Origin: Bugula neritina
Lineage: Eukaryota > Bryozoa > Gymnolaemata > Cheilostomatida > Bugulidae
Length of the DNA stretch: 64,000 nucleotides
Assembly: GCA_964035545.1 (NCBI GenBank)
Contig: OZ037768.1
Span: 17,169,875 to 17,233,874 of the forward strand
Direction: 5' to 3'
Part shown: one piece after another, positions 56,711 through 64,000 of the stretch
Layout of the letters: every line of letters begins with the position of its first letter
Position numbering within the stretch: position 1 is the stretch's first letter
Notes under the pieces: generated by a model
What the model saw: the letters and a program-made list of their open reading frames with translations, nothing else
What the model was told of the DNA's origin: nothing
The model's database searches: none
Translations under genes and position numbers: made by a program

Positions 56711-58821
56711 CTGAAAAAGTGAAATAAAATTGTTGAAGAATGGTTTTAAAAGCTGCATATGCAAACTCAGTTGTGTGAAACTATGGTAATTTGCAAAAAT
56801 TACTTTGGTTTACTGATTATACTGGTAATGAGAATTAATTATCAATTTGCTTATTGAGAATTTGATCATGTCTCTCATGTCTGCACAGCCCTTTCAAAAT
56901 ACTATTTATTAATAAAAACACTGACGGAAAATATAATTATTAATAATAAAATCATTAAAGAAATTATATCATTATGCTCCCATGCAACCGAAAATCTATC
57001 TGTACGAGCATCCATCTGGATCCACTCAAACTATAGGATTGTAGTGATTATAATGTTTATTTTCAATATAAGTCTAACATAAAAGTTTACTAAGGTAAGA
57101 AGCACTAAGCAGGGCTTTTCAATTCCCGTGTGTAGTTTATTTTCTTTTGCAATATTTCAATTTATTTATTATATCACTTTTCTATGAATTGTTTTAAAAT
57201 AGATCTAATACAAAAGAATGAAGCCTGGCTTTTTGTTTTTCATCAAATTTATTCGCAGCAAGAAAACTCTTTGCTCATTAATTCTGCACGGAATCAATAA
57301 GTCACAACTACTGACCATATCTCTAACCCAATTAAGTATTTAATAGATTATATTAATAATATAGTATATTCATTAGTTTTTAGAAAAGTTACGTCAGCTT
57401 TAAGAATTATCTGCGTCTGCAGATTCATTTGATATGCGCTCTATTTCATATGCACTTCGTATCTATTGCTTCAAGAAAATTAAAGTAACAAATCAATCCA
57501 TAACAGAATTATAACAAAACATACCTGTAAAGCTGTATATCTGTAAATACAGAATTTTATAGGTTCTGTTAGAATTCTCGTATGGGTGGATATTAAGCAC
57601 AGATTCTGACTTGTAACATGACACTCCCTATGAAGTTGGTTAAGCTGACTGCTTTATAGAGGTTGTTGATATCTCCATCTATTAATAAATTGAGTGAAGT
57701 ATACTAACAATTGAAGTGCTATCAATTACCAATGAGTTTATAAGAGGTTTGCTGTCAGCTTTTTGTGAAACTGTGAACAGCTTTATTCAAGGCATTATAT
57801 GCTTCATTTTGTAAATAGGAAATATATGCTAAAAATATTTGAAAATATAAGCAATTTGTGGTTTCAGTTACAATATTATTGATCACATTGGTAACATATG
57901 ACAACTAATATTACATAAGTATGAAATTTTCTGCAGGTTTTGAATTAGCTCGATTTATTCAAATTTAAAACATCAACAGTTTTGTCAATACTGGAATACA
58001 CTTCATAAAATAGTAACATGTGTATAATGCATGTAATAGGGAGTAGCCGTGGTCTAGGGGTTAGAGCATTTGCTAAGTAAGCACGAAGTCATGGGTTCTT
58101 GCCGCGGCAAAGGCCATTGGTGATGTTAGAAAGAGCATCCAGTCATAATTACTCTTGTGTCTCATTTAAATAAGTCCTTAGCCCGATTTAACAAAAACCC
58201 TTTGCATCAGAGGTTTTATCACTAGGATGGTGACTATAAACTTGCTTGAGTTTTTATAATGCATGTAGTGCTTAGCTACACGGTAACTAAACCCAAGTAT
58301 GAATAAGAAATTTATCTACTTTAACTAAAGTGAAATAGATTTTTATGTATTGGTGAATGATTACATAGTTCAACAAGCAGTAATGTTACAATGCGAAGTA
58401 CATACACTACATTTCCATGCTTTTCATCACCATTTCTCATTCAGTGTTTAGAAACAGTTGCATGAAATATAGCCACAACCATATGTTCATCCATACAAGC
58501 ATTCATTCCCATAATGCTAAGTTATGAAAAACTAATGATATTGTATATTTGTATGTGGTTCTTAACCATACATTATATAGACTTATTGTATTTAAAATTT
58601 GCTTCAACATGCAATAAGTTTACAATGTGGTTATATAGTAGGCTGACAAAAAGTGAATATTATTTGAAATAACATACTAGGAGAGAAACAGGATAAAAAA
58701 GAAAATTCAGAATCACAGACTTTTTAATATATCAAACACTGAAGAAGAGGAAAAGCTATAGCTTAACATAAGAACTTTATAATATTATCTAGCTTAAACG
58801 TCTAAGCTTGCATATCAAAAG
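56711..58821. other. Region between the tandem K+ channel genes
   Basis: Holds the presumed 5' UTR exon and promoter of channel copy 1 (near 57533..57600) and a SINE at 58038..58250. Segment 58404..58530 resembles 8500..8630 on the same strand and, inverted, 9440..9550 (shared 'gaaacagttgca' and 'cataatgc' blocks), so it may be a further dispersed repeat. No other gene is seen. Confidence 0.45.
58038..58250 (+). repeat. tRNA-derived SINE (family I)
   Basis: Head gccgtggtctaggggttaga, body 'gccattggtgatgttagaaa', 'catccagtcataattactct', 'agcccgatttaacaaaaacc', end 'gtgactataaacttgc'. This is one of the longer copies. The box B has drifted (gggttcttgccgc). Confidence 0.8.
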
Positions 58822-58827
58822 TTTATT
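58822..58827 (-). promoter_or_regulatory. Candidate poly(A) signal for the second K+ channel gene
   Basis: AATAAA on the minus strand about 70 nt past the stop codon at 58896. Confidence 0.4.
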
Positions 58828-58895
58828 TTTCCTGTAGTTGTTGAAAGTATTCAATTTTTCTATACAACTTATAAATTTATAAAAGGCATCTCTCC

Positions 58896-61800
58896 TTATA
58901 GCTGCAAATACTCAATATCAAGTTGTACATTCTCATGGCTGTCATGTATCTCTCTGTCCTCTTTCTCTCTCTCACTCTCTCGCTTTAGTGCTGCCATCAG
59001 TAATTGTCTTCTCCTCTTATTATGCTCCCAGTAGACATTAAAGTTGCTTCCAATAACAGCTACTGGTAGAGCAGTGAGAATTATTCCAGTGAGGGAGCAC
59101 ATAACTCCAATAATATAACCAACAACTGTAGTAGGATAGAAGTCGCCATATCCAACTGTTGTCATGGTGATAATTGCCCACCAGTATCCTGAAACAATCA
59201 GACACTCTTACAATTTGCAAGACATATTCAATTATATCTGATTATTCAGTTCATTTGTTTTTTGTTAAAACCAAAAGACGAGTCTGAGAAAGAAATCAGA
59301 CCAAAAGCTGCATGCATGCAGCTTTTTGAGACACTGGGATGTTTAGTGTTAGATCTAGCCTATATAGTCTGTCTTCTCAACATGGCTGGAGTTGCATGTG
59401 CTCTACAACTGAGGGTCAAAAGTTTTATTCAATATTTCAGTATAGATTTAAACTGAAGCTCTTATATTGCAAGAAATCCTCAAAACAATTAGTTTTATGG
59501 TAGTTAAAGTTTAAATTAAACTGGGTTATTTTAAAAATGCATGTTTCACTTGTAAAAGTAAACACAAATGTGAAAAATCTTTAACCAATGTCAAGTTTAG
59601 ATTACATACAGGTTGATAACTTATACTATAATAGGCTTCTGTTAAAATTATTCACTTTATAATGTGGTATGCATGCAAATATTATACTTGGATATTAGAA
59701 AACTATTGTAATAATATTACACAACTTTTATGGCTATAGCTAATGAATGCTATTACCAATTCCCCTTCATTATTAGACATTAGAGAAAAGCTGTGGTCTA
59801 GGGGTTAGAGCGGTTGCCTAGTAAACCCGAAGTCATGGATTCGAGCCCTGACAAAGGCCATTGGTGATGCTATGTATTGAACTAGCCTTGTCAATACACC
59901 ACATAGATGCATATTATGACATACCACATTTTATGTGCTCGGTTACTTTTTATTCTAATGTCTATTTGTTTAAACTCATTATATACAGTTTTTGCCATAT
60001 CAATATACAAGCCAGTTGTTATTCTGTCACTGTTTATCTACATGTATTTTTATGTCAGTTACTTGTTAGCTTCAATACAATACAGTCATACATTCTACTC
60101 TACAGCCAATCTTACTTATACGTGCTTAATCTTACTGTTTACTCTTGTTTAACATAAATAACAAGAACACAACAACTGGTGTCAGAACTGGGATAAATAC
60201 AACCACATCATTTTGAAATGGAGGAAGTTATAAAACAACTTGTAACAATAATGCAGCAACAACAGCAGCAGCAGATGGAGCAATTCGCTCAAATACTGGG
60301 ACAATTTACTACAGCTGTAAAGCCTGGTGAACCTGCACAAAATAAATCTGTAACTGTGCCTAGATTCGACTCTTATGACAGAGACAAGGAATCATGGACT
60401 CAGTATTTACAGCGGCTCAATCAACACTTTACTGTTTACAACGTAAGTGACAGTGAACAAAAACGAGCTTGCTTACTTTCATGGATTGGCTCAGAATGTT
60501 ATGAATTGCTAACAAAACTGTATGGCTCGGAGGACATAACTACCATGTCGTTCGATAATCTAGCAGGTAAGCTTAGCACACATTTTATTGAAACAAAACA
60601 TGTGCAAGCAGCTAGATATCAGTTTTATAACTGTAAAATGAAACCTAACCAGTCATACTCAGATTGGGCAGCTGATTTACGGGGTTTAGCTCGTAACTGC
60701 AATTTTACCTGTAAAAAGGAAGACTGTGGTGAAAGTTATGTTGATGATCAAATTCGTGACATAATTATTAAAGAAACTCCACATGCTGATGTACGTAGAC
60801 AATGCTTATTGGATCCAGATCCTACACTGGAAAATGTGTTAAAGAAGGCAGCTACATACATTCAAACAGCAGAAACTGATAAAGTTTTGAAGGGTGAGAC
60901 CTCTACACCTGTTACCACAAATCAAATGTCCTCAACATACAAACGTCAAAACAAAGGTAGTCAGGGCAAGAGACCACAATTTCACAAGTCTGAAAACCAG
61001 ACTGCTATGCCAACACAGCCTTCCAAGTTGAAATCGTGTCCACAATGTTACATTAGCCACGATCGTAAACAATGTCCTCATCGTAACAAACAATGTAAGC
61101 TGTGCAACAAAACAGGACATATTTCTAGCGTCTGCAAAACTTCATCAAAATCAAGTGGGAACAACTCTCACTTCGTAGAAGAATCTTCAAGTAGTGTTTA
61201 CAATATATATGAACGCAAGGGGAAACAAATATGGATTAACACTACTGTGAACAACAAACAAACACAATTTCAGTGGGACACAGGCGCTACTTGTTCTATG
61301 GTAGGGAACAAAGGCTACGAAGCCCTAGGCTCTCCACCATATCAACAGACAGACACGACCCTTCATTCATATGGAAATACCGCTATGCAGGTACGTGGTG
61401 AATGCTATGTAACAGTAACCATTGGTCAGACTACAAAAAACAATCTTCGATTATTAATAGTAGACTCAGATGAAGGTGTCAACTTACTGGGTGTAGACTG
61501 GAGTGACAGTTTTGGACTATCACAACAGGGTCTATCTGCTGTAGACAGTGACACCGAGGTTACTAACGCGGTACACAATGTTGATACCAAGGTCAAAGTT
61601 CTCACAACAAAATATCCCGATGTTTTCAAACCTGGAATAGGACATTGTAAAACATTCAAAGTACCAATTTACCTCAAATCAGAACAGAAACCTTGTTTTT
61701 CTAAACCTAGAGAAATCCCCTATTCTCAACATGAGGCCACTAGGGCTGAATTGAACAGGCTTGAAGCTGAAGGTGTCATACAACGTATTAACTTCAGTAA

Positions 61801-63570
61801 CTGGGCCGCTCCTATAGTAGTGGTTACCAAACCGTCTGGCAAAGTTCGCATCTGTGGAGATTTCAAGCGACTCAATCAGTGCATCTCCATAGATCAGCAT
61901 CCACTACCAAAACTGGATGATTTAATGAACAGGCTTAGAGGAGGTAAATTCTTCACCAAACTTGACTTGGCTGATGCTTACCTACAACTTGAGCTAGAAG
62001 ATGATGCCAAACAGCTGTGTGTGATAAACACTCCATTCGGATTATACCAATATAATAGAATGTGCTTTGGAATTGCCCCTGGTCCAGCTCAGTTTCAACG
62101 GTGTATGGATACCTTGACTCAAAAATTACCAGGAGTTGCTGCATACCTTGATGATTTAATCATTACTGGTAAAACGGAGGAAGAACACTGGACTAATCTG
62201 ACAAACCTGCTTTCAACACTTCAAGAGCATGGTTTTCGAATACGATTAGACAAGTGTGAATTCTTCAAGCACTCTGTTGAGTATCTGGGTCACACCATCG
62301 ACAAGGATGGCAAACGACCAACAGCTGCTTCCATGGCAGCTCTCTCTCAATTACCTCGACCACAGGACTTGCACCAACTGCAAGCATTTCTAGGAAAGGT
62401 TAACTACTATGGGCGCTTCATCTCTAATCTTGCGGATAAAGCAGCTCCACTGTACAAGCTCCTCAAGAATGATACCACATTCACATGGTCAAATGAATGT
62501 GAACAAGCCTTTACCCAGCTGAAGAATAGCATTATCAATGCTACTAGCCTGACACACTATGATGAGACAAAACCCCTAATTCTTGCAGCCGATGCGTCAT
62601 CCTATGGATTAGGAGTTGTTCTCTCACAGGATACTGATCAGGGAGAAGTTCCAGTGGCTTACGCTTCAAAAACAAGGAAATGCTATCTACATAGTACAAA
62701 CAGACAGTGGCAACTGGAAGAGGCATGCTAATCAGCTTCAAATTCGCCTTCCATCTACAAATATGAACAAATCAGTGGTACCCAACACACCCCAAGCTGA
62801 TAATAATATTTTCCATCCTCATGAGAGGCGCTATCCAACCAGAGAGCGCAGACAGCCAGATTGGTACAAGCCATAACTCTTAAGTCTAAATTTGTGAGGG
62901 AGGAGTGCTATGTATTGAACTAGCCTTGTCAATACACCACATAGATGCATATTATGACATACCACATTTTATGTGCTCGGTTACTTTTTATTCTAATGTC
63001 TATTTGTTTAAACTCATTATATACAGTTTTTGCCATATCAATATACAAGCCAGTTGTTATTCTGTCACTGTTTATCTACATGTATTTTTATGTCAGTTAC
63101 TTGTTAGCTTCAATACAATACAGTCATACATTCTACTCTACAGCCAATCTTACTTATACGTGCTTAATCTTACTGTTTACTCTTGTTTAACATAAATAAC
63201 AAGAACACAACAGGTGATGCTAGGAAGAGCATCCAGTCATAGTCGCTCCTGTGACCCATTTAACAAAAACCCATTCCATCAAGGGTTTTCTCACAGGGAT
63301 GGCGACTATAAACATTTGTAAGCTTTTTATTAGACAGTGCAACTACTGTCTGCATGGTGTGTGCTGTAACTGTATAAAATACAATAACCGATTACCGTAA
63401 ATGCAGTCAGGAATTCCTGCTCCTGTGTCAGACTGCAGCTCAACAAAAGAGATGGTGGTAGCGAAAAGAAACATGGCGATCATCAGATACAACACCATGA
63501 TGGTCAACTCCTTTAGACAGGCTTTTAGAGTTAATATTATAATCATTAGCCCGTCCACAAAACTTGCAAA
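58896..63570 (-). CDS. Voltage-gated K+ channel subunit, copy 2, 3' part (5' exons outside)
   Basis: Two exons: 63396..63570 (S4-S5 linker and S5, FASFVDGLMIIILTLKACLK) and 58896..59188 (pore and S6). They join phase 1 to give [20 protein letters not shown]. Both the 175-nt exon length and the splice point inside the pore loop equal those of the neighbouring channel gene, so these are tandem duplicates. The S6 hinge again lacks a PxP (ALPVAVIGSNF). Unlike copy 1, it has a longer, highly charged tail (RESEREKEDREIHDSHENVQ) of possible helical or regulatory use. The exon with T1 to S4 should lie beyond 63570 and is not seen in the remaining 430 nt. Its intron (59189..63395) carries an LTR retrotransposon nested in a SINE, and splicing across about 4.2 kb is presumed intact. 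Confidence 0.85.
59868..60174 (+). repeat. 5' long terminal repeat
   Basis: 307 bp from tgctatgtattgaactagcc to ataacaagaacacaaca. Its short open frames recur unchanged in the 3' LTR. Confidence 0.93.
60177..60194 (+). promoter_or_regulatory. Primer-binding site
   Basis: TGG-initial sequence (tggtgtcagaactgggat) two bases after the 5' LTR, the expected place for pairing with a tRNA 3' CCA end. Which tRNA is not assigned. Confidence 0.6.
60218..62731 (+). CDS. Gag-pol polyprotein of a Ty3/gypsy-type element, truncated
   Basis: A single 837-residue frame. The gag-like part has an N-terminal Gln run and a CCHC zinc knuckle (CKLCNKTGHISSVC, about 294-307) preceded by a second Cys/His cluster (CPQC...CPHR). 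The aspartic protease motif DTGA is at 354. Reverse transcriptase follows, with YLDD at 643-646. RNase H begins (Asp792 in AADASSYGLG) but breaks after AYASKTR at about residue 815. The last 20 or so residues are a junction product. Downstream, in another frame (62690..62876), the sequence resembles the extreme C-terminal end of gypsy integrases (TDSGNWKRHANQLQIR). The integrase zinc finger and catalytic core are therefore deleted. Confidence 0.9.
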   Translation: MEEVIKQLVTIMQQQQQQQMEQFAQILGQFTTAVKPGEPAQNKSVTVPRFDSYDRDKESWTQYLQRLNQHFTVYNVSDSEQKRACLLSWIGSECYELLTKLYGSEDITTMSFDNLAGKLSTHFIETKHVQAARYQFYNCKMKPNQSYSDWAADLRGLARNCNFTCKKEDCGESYVDDQIRDIIIKETPHADVRRQCLLDPDPTLENVLKKAATYIQTAETDKVLKGETSTPVTTNQMSSTYKRQNKGSQGKRPQFHKSENQTAMPTQPSKLKSCPQCYISHDRKQCPHRNKQCKLCNKTGHISSVCKTSSKSSGNNSHFVEESSSSVYNIYERKGKQIWINTTVNNKQTQFQWDTGATCSMVGNKGYEALGSPPYQQTDTTLHSYGNTAMQVRGECYVTVTIGQTTKNNLRLLIVDSDEGVNLLGVDWSDSFGLSQQGLSAVDSDTEVTNAVHNVDTKVKVLTTKYPDVFKPGIGHCKTFKVPIYLKSEQKPCFSKPREIPYSQHEATRAELNRLEAEGVIQRINFSNWAAPIVVVTKPSGKVRICGDFKRLNQCISIDQHPLPKLDDLMNRLRGGKFFTKLDLADAYLQLELEDDAKQLCVINTPFGLYQYNRMCFGIAPGPAQFQRCMDTLTQKLPGVAAYLDDLIITGKTEEEHWTNLTNLLSTLQEHGFRIRLDKCEFFKHSVEYLGHTIDKDGKRPTAASMAALSQLPRPQDLHQLQAFLGKVNYYGRFISNLADKAAPLYKLLKNDTTFTWSNECEQAFTQLKNSIINATSLTHYDETKPLILAADASSYGLGVVLSQDTDQGEVPVAYASKTRKCYLHSTNRQWQLEEAC
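62895..62905 (+). promoter_or_regulatory. Polypurine tract
   Basis: Purine run GAGGGAGGAG directly against the 3' LTR, the usual plus-strand primer site. Confidence 0.7.
62906..63212 (+). repeat. 3' long terminal repeat
   Basis: 307 bp, same length and, on reading, the same sequence as the 5' LTR. Followed by the GGTGA target duplication. Confidence 0.93.
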
Positions 63571-63900
63571 CTACAAAACAAGTATATAACAGCTCAAAGT
63601 TTACAATGTGCTGTAAATGTTATTTAGAAAGCATCCTGTGAAATGTGTATTAAGCACCAACTACTGGAAAATAACTTATGTTAAATAATAAGGTTGTGGC
63701 CATCTTCTATTTGATGTCATTTTAGCTTCTGTAAATAGAAATGAAACTGCTCGTATATACTGCTTTAGGTACGTTGAATAGTGCATATCCTAAAAAGTCT
63801 TTTGTTATGTTGAGAAAAAAACTGGAATAAGCAAAAACCATAACACAAAATTATTCAAAGTGACCCAATTATATGAAAAGAACTGTCCATATAATATCCA

Positions 63901-64000
63901 AATGTGTAAGTATAGGTGTAGGTCTAAGTGTAGGTGTAGGTGTAGATCTGTAGATGTAAGTGTAGGTGTATTGTGTAGGTGTATTGTGTAGGTGTAAGTG
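63901..64000. repeat. (GTGTAGGT)n-type simple repeat, runs off right edge
   Basis: Short units gtgtaggt, gtgtaagt and gtgtattg in tandem to the window end. Confidence 0.85.

Larger units (their letters stand above)
59868..63212 (+). mobile_element. Ty3/gypsy-type LTR retrotransposon, internally deleted
   Basis: 3345 bp. Two 307-bp LTRs (59868..60174 and 62906..63212), read by eye as identical, start TG and end CA. A 5-bp target duplication GGTGA sits at 59863..59867 and 63213..63217. A primer-binding-like TGGTGTCAGAACTGGGA begins at 60177 and a purine tract GAGGGAGGAG abuts the 3' LTR. One gag-pol frame is present. Most of integrase and the end of RNase H are missing, so the copy is not autonomous as it stands. 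Confidence 0.93.
59784..63322 (+). repeat. SINE (family I) interrupted by the LTR element
   Basis: Left half 59784..59867 (gctgtggtctaggggttaga to ccattggtga); right half from 63213 (ggtgatgctaggaagagcat to gactataaacatttg). The halves are continuous in the uninterrupted copies, and GGTGA is repeated at the break. Confidence 0.85.

Noticed and set aside
59861-60157. Duplicate 81 to 98 residue hydrophobic frames at 59861 and 62905
   Set aside because: They are within the two LTRs and have no sign of being translated.

Overview
The window is invertebrate animal nuclear DNA. It is AT-rich, with spliced multi-exon genes (mostly GT-AG introns of about 0.2 to 4 kb), tRNA-derived SINEs, MITE-like elements, minisatellites and a Ty3/gypsy-type LTR retrotransposon. 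A Venus kinase receptor and an AA15-type lytic polysaccharide monooxygenase (LPMO) point to a non-vertebrate metazoan. A lophotrochozoan is plausible, but the species cannot be fixed from this sequence. Gene models were built by hand: I translated exons, located splice sites and checked that reading phase carries through each junction.

Layout. (1) 1..1401, minus: last-seen exons of an unrecognised gene that runs off the left edge. (2) 4288..18648, minus: a complete 21-exon gene for a 1228-residue EF-hand plus WD40 protein of the WDR49/WDR64/EFCAB8/WDY kind, including a 23-nt microexon and a GC-AG intron. (3) 18649..22713: intergenic. (4) 22714..26194, plus: a complete six-exon secreted AA15-type LPMO with a Thr/Pro repeat linker and a Cys-rich tail. 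(5) 26195..30685: intergenic with hexanucleotide tracts. (6) 30686..52755, plus: a complete 26-exon Venus kinase receptor (1348 residues) made of signal peptide, periplasmic-binding-protein/ANF-receptor-like ectodomain, one membrane span and tyrosine kinase. Its introns hold two inverted MITEs, several minisatellites and SINEs. (7) 54385..56689, minus: a complete three-coding-exon voltage-gated K+ channel. (8) 58896..63570, minus: the last two exons of a tandem paralogue of that channel. The intron between those exons holds a SINE, which is split by a young LTR retrotransposon lacking most of its integrase.

The genes are ordinary independent eukaryotic units and nothing suggests co-regulation, except that the two K+ channel genes are a head-to-tail tandem duplication with the same splice structure. 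The points most worth following up are the kinase receptor's altered activation loop, the depleted S4 charge and altered PxP hinge in the channel pair, the inverted MITEs flanking one receptor exon, and the internally deleted retrotransposon with matching LTRs.
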